Source: Perkinsus olseni
Taxonomy: Eukaryota; Perkinsozoa; Perkinsida; Perkinsidae
Direction: 5' to 3'
DNA length: 64,000 bases
Assembly: GCA_013115135.1 (NCBI GenBank)
Contig: JABANP010000229.1
Location: forward strand, 1 to 64,000
Positions 52,301-62,970 of the stretch are shown piece by piece. The position numbers were made by a program, and so were the translations under genes. The first letter of the stretch is position 1, and every line of letters starts with the position of its first letter. The notes under the pieces are model-generated. The model saw nothing but the letters and a program-made list of their open reading frames with translations, was not told where the DNA came from and searched no databases.

Positions 52301-55300
52301 CGTAGTAGTTGTGGTCGTCGTGGTCGTGGTCGTGGTCGTGGTCGTAGTAGTTGTGGTCGTCGTAGTTGTAGTCGTCGTAGTTGTAGTAGTCGTAGTAGTA
52401 GTTGTGGTCGTAGTAGTTGTGGTCGTCGTAGTCGTAGTAGTCGTGGTCGTGGTAGTAGTCCTTGTCGTAGTAGTTGTGGTCGTCGTGGTAGTAGTCGTGG
52501 TCGTGGTAGTAGTCCTTGTCGTAGTAGTTGTGGTCGTCGTGGTCGTAGTAGTTGTGGTCGTAGTTGTGGTAGTAGTAGTAGTGGTCGTCGTAGTTGTGGT
52601 CGTCGTGGTTGTAGTAGTCGTGGTTGTAGTAGTCGTGGTCGTCGTGGTCGTCGTGGTCGTAGTAGTTGTGGTCGTCGTAGTTGTGGTCGTCGTAGTTGTG
52701 GTCGTCGTGGTCGTGGTCGTGGTCGTAGTCGTAGTAGTAGTCGTGGTCGTAGTAGTTGTGGTCGACGTGGTTGTAGTAGTTGTGGTCGTCGTGGTCGTAG
52801 TAGTTGTGGTCGTCGTGGTCGTAGTAGTTGTGGTTGTCGTGGTCGTAGTAGTCGTCGTGGTCGTAGTAGTTGTGGTCGTCGTGGTCGTAGTAGTTGTGGT
52901 CGTCGTGGTCGTGGTCGTAGTAGTGGTCGTGGTAGTAGTCGTGGTCGTAGTAGTTGTGGTCGTCGTAGTTGTGGTCGTCGTGGTCGTAGTAGTTGTGGTC
53001 GTCGTGGTTGTAGTAGTCGTGGTTGTAGAAGTTGTGGTCGTCGTGGTCGTAGTAGTCGTGGTCGTAGTAGTTGTGGTCGTCTTGGTCGTAGTAGTTGTAG
53101 TCGACGTGGTCGTAGTAGTTAATGGTCGTCGTGGTCGTAGTAGTTGTGGTCGTAGTAGTCGTGGTCGTCGTGGTCGTAGTAGTTGTGGTCGTCGTAGTTG
53201 TAGTCGTCGTGGTCGTAGTAGTCGTGGTCGTCGTGGTCGTAGTAGTTGTGGTCGTAGTAGTCGTGGTCGTAGTAGTTGTGGTCGTCGTGGTTGTAGTAGT
53301 TGTGGTCGTCGTGGTCGTAGTAGTTGTGGTCGTCGTGGTCGTAGTAGTTGTGGTCGTCGTAGTCGTAGTAGTTGTGGTCGTCGTGGTTGTAGTAGCGTGG
53401 TCGTCGTGGTCGTAGTAGTTGTAGTCGTCGTGGTCGTAGTAGTTGTAGTCGTCGTGGTTGTAGTAGTTGTGGTCGTCGTGGTTGTAGTAGTTGTGGTCGT
53501 CGTGGTTGTAGTAGTTGTGGTCGTCGTGGTCGTAGTAGTTGTGGTCGTCGTGGTCGTAGTAGTTGTGGTCGTCGTGGTTGTGGTCGTCGTGGTGGTAGTA
53601 GTCGTGGTCGTCTGGTCGTGGTAGTAGTCGTGGTCGTAGTAGTTGTGGTCGTAGTAGTTGTGGTCGTCGTGGTCACGTAGTAGTTGTGGTCGTAGTAGTT
53701 GTGGTCGTCGTGGTTGTAGTCGTCGTGGTCGTAGTAGTTGTGGTCGTCGTGGTCGTAGTAGTTGTGGTCGTCGTGGTCGTAGTAGTTGTGGTCGTCGTGG
53801 TTGTAGTAGTCGTGGTCGTAGTAGTTGTGGTCGTCGTGGTCGTAGTAGTTGTGGTCGTCGTGGTTGTAGTAGTCGTGGTTGTAGAAGTTAGTGGTCGTCG
53901 TGGTCGTAGTAGTCGTGGTCGTAGTAGTTGTGGTCGTCGTGGTCGTAGTAGTTGTGGTCGTCGTGGTCGTAGTGGTTGTGGTCGACGTGGTCGTCGTGGT
54001 CGTAGTAGTTGTGGTCGTCCGTAGTTGTAGTCGTCGTGGTCGTAGTAGTTGTGGTCGTCGTGGTCGTAGTAGTTGTGGTCGTCGTGGTCGTAGTAGTTGT
54101 GGTCGTAGTAGTCGTGGTCGTAGTAGTTGTGGTCGTCGTGGTCGTAGTAGTTGTGGTCGTCGTGGTCGTAGTAGTTGTGGTCGTCGTGGTCGTCGTGGTT
54201 GTGGTCGTCGTGGTTGTGGTCGTCGTGGTCGTAGTAGTCGTGGTCGTAGTAGTTGTGGTCGTAGTAGTTGTGGTCGTCGTGGTTGTAGTAGTCCTGGTCG
54301 TAGTAGTTGTGGTCGTCGTGGTCGTAGTAGTTGTGGTCGTCGTGGTCGTAGTGGTCGTAGTAGTCGTGGTCGTAGTGGTCGTGGTTGTAGTAGTCGTGGT
54401 CGTCGTGGTCGTAGTAGTCGTGGTCGTAGTGGTCGTGGTCGTAGTAGTCGTGGTCGTAGTAGTTGTGGTCGTCGTGGTCGTAGTAGTCGTGGTCGTAGTG
54501 GTCGTGGTCGTCGTGGTCGTAGTAGTCGTGGTCGTAGTGGTTGTGGTCGTCGTGGTCGTAGTAGTTGTGGTCGTCGTGGTCACGTAGTAGTTGTGGTTGT
54601 AGTAGTCGTGGTCGTCGTGGTCGTAGTAGTTGTGGTCGTCGTGGTCGTAGTGGTCGTGGTCGTAGTAGTCGTGGTCGTAGTAGTTGTGGTCGTCGTGGTC
54701 GTAGTAGTTGTAGTCGTCGTGGTCGTAGTAGTTGTGGTCGTCACGTGTAGTCGTGGTCGTAGTAGTTGTGGTCGTCGTGGTCGTAGTAGTTGTGGTCGTC
54801 GTGGTCGTAGTAGTTGTGGTCGTCGTGGTCGTAGTAGTTGTGGTCGTGGTCGTCGTGGTCGTAGTAGTCGTGGTCGTAGTGGTTAGTGGTCGTCGTGGTC
54901 GTAGTAGTTGTGGTCGTCGTGGTCGTAGTAGTCGTGGTCGTAGTAGTTGTGGTCGTCGTGGTCGTAGTAGTCGTGGTCGTAGTGGTCGTGGTCGTAGTGG
55001 TCGTCGTGGTCGTAGTAGTTGTGGTCGTCGTGGTCGTAGTAGTCGTGGTCGTGGTCGTAGTAGTTGTGGTCGTAGTAGTTGTGGTCGTCGTGGTCGTAGT
55101 AGTCGTGGTCGTAGTAGTTGTGGTCGTCGTGGTCGTAGTAGTCGTGGTCGTAGTAGTCGTGGTCGTCGTGGTCGTAGTAGTCGTGGTCGTAGTGGTCGTC
55201 GTGGTCGTGGTCGTAGTAGTTGTGGTCGTCGTGGTCGTAGTAGTTGTGGTCGTCGTGGTCGTCGTAGTTGTGGTCGTCGTGGTCGTAGTAGTCGTGGTCG

Positions 55301-58300
55301 TCGTGGTCGTAGTAGTTGTGGTCGTAGTGGTAGTCGTGGTCGTAGTAGTTGTGGTCGTCGTGGTCGTAGTAGTGGTCGTGGTAGTCGTGGTCGTCGTGGT
55401 CGTAGTGGTCGTGGTCGTAGTGGTTGTAGTAGTCGTGGTCGTAGTAGTCGTGGTCGTAGTAGTAGTCGTGGTCGTAGTAGTTGTGGTCGTCGTGGTCGTA
55501 GTAGTTGTGGTCGTCGTGGTCGTAGTAGTTGTGGTCGTCGTGGTCGTAGTAGTCGTGGTCGTGGTCGTCGTGGTCGTAGTAGTCGTGGTCGTCGTGGTCG
55601 TGGTCGTCGTGGTCGTAGTAGTTGTGGTCGTCGTGGTCGTAGTAGTCGTGGTCGTCGTGGTCGTAGTAGTCGTGGTCGTGGTCGTCGTGGTCGTAGTAGT
55701 CGTGGTCGTCGTGGTCGTAGTAGTTGTGGTCGTCGTGGTCGTAGTAGTCGTGGTCGTAGTGGTCGTCGTGGTCGTAGTAGTTGTGGTCGTAGGAGTCGTA
55801 GTAGTTGTGGTCGTAGGAGTCGTGGTCGTAGTAGTCGTGGTCGTCGTGGTCGTGGTCGTAGTAGTTGTGGTCGTCGTGGTCGTGGTCGTAGTGGTTGTGG
55901 TCGTCGTGGTCGTAGTAGTTGTGGTCGTCGTGGTCGTAGTAGTTGTGGTCGTCGTGGTCGTAGTAGTTGTGGTCGTCGTGGTCGTAGTAGTTGTGGTCGT
56001 CGTGGTCGTAGTAGTTGTGGTCGTCGTGGTCGTAGTAGTCGTGGTCGTCGTGGTCGTAGTAGTTGTGGTCGTCGTGGTCGTAGTAGTCGTGGTCGTAGTG
56101 GTTGTGGTCGTCGTGGTCGTAGTAGTTGTGGTCGTAGTAGTCGTGGTCGTCGTGGTCGTAGTAGTCGTGGTCGTCGTGGTCGTAGTAGTTGTGGTCGTCG
56201 TGGTCGTGGTCGTAGTAGTTGTGGTCGTCGTGGTCGTAGTAGTTGTGGTCGTCGTGGTCGTAGTAGTTGTGGTCGTCGTGGTCGTAGTAGTTGTGGTCGT
56301 AGTAGTTGTGGTCGTCGTGGTCGTAGTAGTTGTGGTCGTCGTGGTCGTAGTAGTTGTGGTCGTCGTGGTCGTAGTAGTTGTGGTCGTCGTGGTCGTAGTA
56401 GTTGTGGTCGTCGTGGTCGTAGTAGTTGTGGTCGTCGTGGTCGTGGTCGTCGTGGTCGTAGTAGTTGTGGTCGTCGTGGTTGTAGTCGTCGTGGTCGTCG
56501 TGGTCGTAGTAGTTGTGGTCGTCGTGGTCGTAGTAGTCGTGGTCGTCGTGGTCGTAGTAGTCGTGGTCGTAGTAGTTGTGGTCGTCGTGGTCGTAGTGGT
56601 TAGTGGTCGTCGTGGTCGTAGTAGTTGTGGTCGTCGTGGTCGTAGTAGTTGTGGTCGTAGTGGTCGTGGTCGTAGTAGTCGTGGTCGTAGTGGTCGTAGT
56701 AGTTGTGGTCGTCGTGGTCGTAGTAGTTGTGGTCGTCGTGGTCGTAGTAGTTGTGGTCGTCGTGGTCGTAGTAGTTGTAGTCGTCGTGGTCGTAGTAGTC
56801 GTGGTCGTAGTGGTCGTGGTCGTAGTAGTCGTAGTAGTCGTGGTCGTCGTGGTCGTAGTAGTTGTGGTCGTCGTGGTCGTAGTAGTCGTGGTCGTAGTGG
56901 TTGTGGTCGTAGTAGTCGTGGTCGTAGTGGTTGTGGTCGTCGTGGTTGTAGTCGTCGTGGTCGTAGTAGTCGTGGTCGTAGTAGTTGTGGTCGTCGTGGT
57001 CGTAGTAGTCGTGGTCGTCGTGGTCGTAGTAGTTGTGGTCGTCGTGGTCGTAGTAGTTGTGGTCGTAGTAGTCGTAGTCGTAGTAGTTGTGGTCGTAGTA
57101 GTTGCGGTCGCAGTAGTCGTGGTCGTCGTGGTCGTAGTAGTTGTGGTCGTCGTGGTCGTAGTAGTTGTGGTCGTCGTGGTCGTAGTAGTTGTGGTCGTCG
57201 TGGTCGTAGTAGTTGTGGTCGTAGTAGTTGTGGTCGTAGTAGTCGTGGTCGTCGTGGTCGTCGTGGTCGTAGTAGTTGTGGTCGTAGTAGTTGTGGTCGT
57301 CGTGGTCGTAGTAGTCGTGGTCGTAGTAGTCGTGGTCGTAGTAGTTGTGGTCGTCGTGGTCGTAGTAGTTGTGGTCGTAGTAGTCGTGGTCGTCGTGGTC
57401 GTAGTAGTTGTGGTTGTCGTGGTTGTAGTAGTTGTGGTCGTGGTCGTGGTCGTCGTGGTTGTAGTAGTCGTGGTCGTAGTCGTCGTGGTCGTAGTAGTTG
57501 TGGTCGTCGTGGTCGTAGTAGTTGTGGTCGTCGTAGTCGTAGTAGTCGTAGTAGTCGTGGTCGTCGTGGTCGTAGTAGTTGTGGTCGTAGTAGTCGTGGT
57601 CGTAGTAGTTGTGGTCGTCGTGGTCGTGGTCGTAGTAGTTGTGGTCGTCGTAGTTGTAGTCGTCGTGGTCGTCGTTGTCGTAGTTGTTGTGGTCGTCGTG
57701 GTCGTAGTAGTTGTGGTCGTCGTGGTCGTAGTAGTTGTGGTCGTCGTGGTCGTAGTAGTTGTGGTCGTCGTGGTCGTAGTAGTTGTGGTCGTAGTAGTCG
57801 TAGTTGCGTAGTCGTCGTGGTCGTAGTAGTTGTGGTCGTCGTGGTCGTGCGTAGTAGTTGTGGTCGTAGTAGTTGTGGTCGTCGTGGTCGTAGTAGTTGT
57901 AGTCGTCGTGGTCGTAGTAGTTGTAGTCGTCGTGGTCGTAGTAGTTGTGGTCGTAGTAGTCGTGGTCGTAGTAGTTGTGGTCGTCGTGGTTGTGGTCGTA
58001 GTGGTCGTGGTCGTCGTGGTCGTAGTAGTTGTGGTAGTCGTGGTCGTCGTGGTTGTAGTAGTCGTGGTCGTAGTAGTTGTGGTCGTCGTGGTCGTAGTAG
58101 TTGTGGTCGTCGTGGTCGTAGTAGTTGTGGTCGTCGTGGTCGTAGTAGTTGTGGTCGTCGTGGTTGTAGTAGTTGTGGTTGTCGTGGTTGTAGTAGTCGT
58201 GGTCGTAGTAGTTGTAGTCGTCGTGGTCGTAGTAGTCGTGGTCGTCGTGGTCGTAGTAGTTGTGGTCGTCGTGGTCGTAGTAGTTGTGGTCGTCGTGGTC

Positions 58301-59340
58301 GTAGTAGTTGTGGTCGTAGTAGTCGTGGTCGTCGTGGTCGTAGTAGTTGTGGTCGTCGTGGTCGTGGTCGTCGTGGTTGTGGTCGTTGTGGTCGTCGTGG
58401 TCGTAGTAGTTGTGGTCGTATGTGGTCGTAGTAGTTGTGGTCGTCGTGGTTGTAGTAGTCGTGGTCGTCGTGGTCGTAGTAGTTGTGGTCGTCGTGGTCG
58501 TAGTAGTTGTGGTCGTCGTGGTTGTGGTCGTTGTGGTCGTGGTCGTGGTCGTCGTAGTTGTGGTCGTCGTGGTCGTAGTAGTCGTGGTCGTAGTAGTTGT
58601 GGTCGTCGTGGTCGTAGTAGTTGTGGTCGTCGTGGTCGTAGTAGTTGTGGTCGTCGTGGTCGTAGTAGTTGTGGTCGTCGTGGTCGTAGTAGTTGTGGTC
58701 GTCGTGGTCGTAGTAGTTGTGGTCGTCGTGGTCGTAGTAGTCGTGGTCGTCGTGGTCGTAGTAGTTGTGGTCGTCGTGGTCGTCGTGGTCGTAGTAGTTG
58801 TGGTCGTAGTGGTTGTAGTAGTCGTGGTCGTAGTCGTTTGAGTCGTAGTAGTTGTGGTCGTCGTGGTCGTAGTAGTTGTGGTCGTCGTAGTCGTGGTCGT
58901 CGTGGTCGTAGTAGTTGTGGTCGTCGTGGTTGTAGTAGTCGTGGTCGTAGTCGTTTGAGTCGTAGTAGTTGTGGTCGTAGTAGTCGTGGTCGTCGCGGTC
59001 GTAGTAGTTGTGGTCGTAGTAGTCGTGGTCGTCGCGGTTGTGGGCGTAGTAGTCGTGGTCGTCGCGGTTGTGGTCGTAGTAGTCGTGGTCGTCGCGGTTG
59101 TGGGCGTAGTAGTCGTGGTCGTAGTAGTCGTGGTCGTCGTGGTTGTGGTCGTCGCGGTTGTGGTCGTAGTAGTCGTGGTCGTAGTAGTTGTGGTCGTAGT
59201 AGTCGTGGTCGTAGTAGTCGTGGTCGTCGTGGTTGTGGTCGTAGTAGTCGTGGTCGTAGTAGTTGTGGTCGTAGTAGTTGTGGTCGTCGTGGTTGTAGTA
59301 GTCGTGGTCGTAGTAGTTGTGGTCGTAGTAGTTATGGTCG
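45520..59340 (-). repeat. Giant (GTN)n / (ACN)n satellite tract 6 (13.8 kb)
   Basis: Nearly pure GTN triplets on the plus strand. Much of 53.9-58.9 kb is built from a 24-bp unit of eight GTN triplets whose third bases run G,C,C,G,C,A,A,T. Longer-range duplications exist (for example about 49691-50110 repeated at 51917-52330, offset 2226 bp). Rare 1-2 base indels break the triplet phase. On the minus strand it is continuous Thr codons, probably the repeat domain of the secreted protein encoded from 63819. Confidence 0.95.
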
Positions 59341-62300
59341 TAGTAGTAGTTGTGGTCGTCGTGGTTCCACTCGTCCTAGTAGTAGTTGTGGTCGTCGTGG
59401 TTCCACTCGTCCTAGTAGTAGTTGTGGTCGTCGTGGTTCCACTCGTCCTAGTAGAAGTCGTGGTCGTCGTGGTTCCACTCGTCCTAGTAGAAGTCGTGGT
59501 CGTCGTGGTTCCACTCGTCCTAGTAGAAGTCGTGGTCGTGGTTCCACTCGTCCTCGTAGAAGTCGTGGTCGTGGTTCCACTCGTCCTAGTAGAAGTCGTG
59601 GTCGTGGTTCCACTCGTCCTAGTAGAAGTCGTGGTCGTGGTTCCACTCGTCCTCGTAGAAGTCGTGGTCGTGGTTCCACTCGTCCTCGTAGAAGTCGTGG
59701 TCGTGGTTCCACTCGTCCTCGTAGAAGTCGTGGTCGTGGTTCCACTCGTCCTCGTAGAAGTCGTGGTCGTGGTTCCACTCGTCCTCGTAGAAGTCGTGGT
59801 CGTGGTTCCACTCGTCCTCGTAGAAGTCGTGGTCGTGGTTCCACTCGTCCTCGTAGAAGTCGTGGTCGTGGTTCCACTCGTCCTCGTAGAAGTCGTGGTC
59901 GTGGTTCCACTCGTCCTCGTAGAAGTCGTGGTCGTGGTTCCACTCGTCCTAGTAGAAGTCGTGGTCGTGGTTCCACTCGTCCTAGTAGAAGTCGTGGTCG
60001 TGGTTCCACTCGTCCTAGTAGAAGTCGTGGTCGTGGTTCCACTCGTCCCTAGTAGAAGTCGTGGTCGTGGTTCCACTCGTCCTAGTAGAAGTCGTTCTGG
60101 TTCCACTCGTCCTAGTAGAAGTCGTTCGTGGTTCCACTCGTCCTAGTAGAAGTCGTGGTCGTGGTTCCACTCGTCCCAGTAGAAGTCGTTCTGGTTCCAC
60201 TCGTCCTAGTAGAAGTCGTGGTCGTGGTTCCACTCGTCCTAGTAGAAGTCGTTCTGGTTCCACTCGTCCTAGTAGAAGTCGTAGTCGTGGTTCCACTCGT
60301 CCTAGTAGAAGTCGTTCTGGTTCCACTCGTCCTAGTAGAAGTCGTTCTGGTTCCACTCGTCCTAGTAGAAGTCGTTCTGGTTCCACTCGTCTTCGTAGAA
60401 GTTGTCCCAGTAGAAGTCGTGGTCGTGGTTCCACTCGTCCTAGTAGAAGTCGTGGTCGTGGTTCCACTCGTCCTAGTAGAAGTCGTGGTCGTGGTTCCAC
60501 TCGTCCTAGTAGAAGTCGTTCTGGTTCCACTCGTCCTAGTAGAAGTCGTTCTGGTTCCACTCGTCCTAGTAGAAGTCGTCCCAGTAGAAGTCGTGGTCGT
60601 TCTGGTTCCGCTCGTCCTAGTAGAAGTCGTCCCAGTAGAAGTCGTGGTCGTTCTGGTTCCGCTCGTCCTAGTAGAAGTCGTCCCAGTAGAAGTCGTGGTC
60701 GTGGTTCCACTCGTCCTAGTAGAAGTCGTGGTAGTAGAAGTCGTGGTCGTGGTTCCACTCGTCCTAGTAGAAGTCGTGGTCGTGGTTCCACTCGTCCTAG
60801 TGGAAGTCGTTCTGGTTCCACTCGTCCTAGTGGAAGTCGTTCTGGTTCCACTCGTCCCAGTAGAAGTTGTTCTGGTTCCACTCGTCCTAGTAGAAGTCGT
60901 TCTGGTTCCACTCGTCCTAGTAGAAGTCGTTCTGGTTCCACTCGTCCTAGTAGAAGTCGTTCTGGTTCCACTCGTCCTAGTAGAAGTCGTTCTGGTTCCA
61001 CTCGTCCTAGTAGAAGTCGTTCTGGTTCCACTCGTCCTAGTAGAAGTCGTTCTGGTTCCACTCGTCCTAGTAGAAGTCGTTCTGGTTCCACTCGTCCTAG
61101 TAGAAGTCGTTCTGGTTCCACTCGTCCTCGTAGAAGTCGTTCTGGTTCCACTCGTCCTCGTAGAAGTCGTGGTCGTGGTTCCACTCGTCCTAGTAGAAGT
61201 CGTGGTCGTGGTTCCACTCGTCCTAGTAGAAGTCGTTCTGGTTCCACTCGTCCTAGTAGAAGTCGTTCTGGTTCCACTCGTCCTAGTAGAAGTCGTTCTG
61301 GTTCCACTCGTCCTAGTAGAAGTCGTTCTGGTTCCACTCGTCTTCGTAGAAGTTGTCCCAGTAGAAGTCGCGGTCGTGGTTCCACTCGTCCTAGTAGAAG
61401 TCGCGGTCGTGGTTCCACTCGTCCTAGTAGAAGTCGTGGTCGTGGTTCCACTCGTCCTAGTAGAAGTCGTTCTGGTTCCACTCGTCCTAGTAGAAGTCGT
61501 TCTGGTTCCACTCGTCCTAGTAGAAGTCGTTCTGGTTCCACTCGTCCTAGTAGAAGTCGTTCTGGTTCCACTCGTCCTAGTAGAAGTCGTCCCAGTAGAA
61601 GTCGTGGTCGTTCTGGTTCCACTCGTCCTAGTAGAAGTCGTTCTGGTTCCACTCGTCCTAGTAGAAGTCGTCCCAGTAGAAGTCGTGGTCGTTCTGGTTC
61701 CACTCGTCCTAGTAGAAGTCGTTCTGGTTCCACTCGTCCTAGTAGAAGTCGTTCTGGTTCCACTCGTCCTAGTAGAAGTCGTTCTGGTTCCACTCGTCCT
61801 AGTAGAAGTCGTTCTGGTTCCACTCGTCCTAGTAGAAGTCGTTCTGGTTCCACTCGTCCTAGTAGAAGTCGTTCTGGTTCCACTCGTCCTAGTAGAAGTC
61901 GTTCTGGTTCCACTCGTCCTAGTAGAAGTCGTTCTGGTTCCACTCGTCCTAGTAGAAGTCGTTCTGGTTCCACTCGTCCTAGTAGAAGTCGTTCTGGTTC
62001 CACTCGTCCTAGTAGAAGTCGTTCTGGTTCCACTCGTCCTAGTAGAAGTCGTTCTGGTTCCACTCGTCCTAGTAGAAGTCGTTCTGGTTCCACTCGTCCT
62101 AGTAGAAGTCGTTCTGGTTCCACTCGTCCTAGTAGAAGTCGTTCTGGTTCCACTCGTCCTAGTAGAAGTCGTTCTGGTTCCACTCGTCCTAGTAGAAGTC
62201 GTTCTGGTTCCACTCGTCCTAGTAGAAGTCGTTCTGGTTCCACTCGTCCTAGTAGAAGTCGTTCTGGTTCCACTCGTCCTAGTAGAAGTCGTTCTGGTTC

Positions 62301-62970
62301 CACTCGTCCTAGTAGAAGTCGTTCTGGTTCCACTCGTCCTAGTAGAAGTCGTTCTGGTTCCACTCGTCCTAGTAGAAGTCGTTCTGGTTCCACTCGTCCT
62401 AGTAGAAGTCGTTCTGGTTCCACTCGTCCTAGTAGAAGTCGTTCTGGTTCCACTCGTCCTAGTAGAAGTCGTTCTGGTTCCACTCGTCCTAGTAGAAGTC
62501 GTTCTGGTTCCACTCGTCCTAGTAGAAGTCGTTCTGGTTCCACTCGTCCTAGTAGAAGTCGTTCTGGTTCCACTCGTCCTAGTAGAAGTCGTTCTGGTTC
62601 CACTCGTCCTAGTAGAAGTCGTTCTGGTTCCACTCGTCCTAGTAGAAGTCGTTCTGGTTCCACTCGTCCTAGTAGAAGTCGTTCTGGTTCCACTCGTCCT
62701 AGTAGAAGTCGTTCTGGTTCCACTCGTCCTAGTAGAAGTCGTTCTGGTTCCACTCGTCCTAGTAGAAGTCGTTCTGGTTCCACTCGTCCTAGTAGAAGTC
62801 GTTCTGGTTCCACTCGTCCTAGTAGAAGTCGTTCTGGTTCCACTCGTCCTAGTAGAAGTCGTTCTGGTTCCACTCGTCCTAGTAGAAGTCGTTCTGGTTC
62901 CACTCGTCCTAGTAGAAGTCGTTCTGGTTCCACTCGTCCTAGTAGAAGTCGTTCTGGTTCCACTCGTCCT
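59341..62970 (-). repeat. Graded tandem repeat, 36- to 33- to 30-bp units
   Basis: Each unit contains TTCCACTCGTCCT followed by AGTAGAAGTCGT or close variants, with a variable GTN spacer. Units near 59.35-59.5 kb are longest (36-39 bp), 59.5-60.2 kb is mainly 33 bp, and from about 60.9 kb mainly 30 bp. From about 61.71 to 62.97 kb there are about 42 consecutive copies that look identical. On the minus strand the 30-bp unit encodes RTSGTRTTST. Confidence 0.95.

Noticed and set aside
45520..59340. Very long plus-strand frames of poly-Val and Cys/Gly/Arg/Ser repeats
   Set aside because: They arise automatically from GTN triplet composition. No start context, signal or non-repetitive domain supports plus-strand coding.
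49000..60100. Separate small genes in each satellite frame segment
   Set aside because: Segment boundaries coincide with one- or two-base phase breaks in a continuous repeat, not with gene boundaries.
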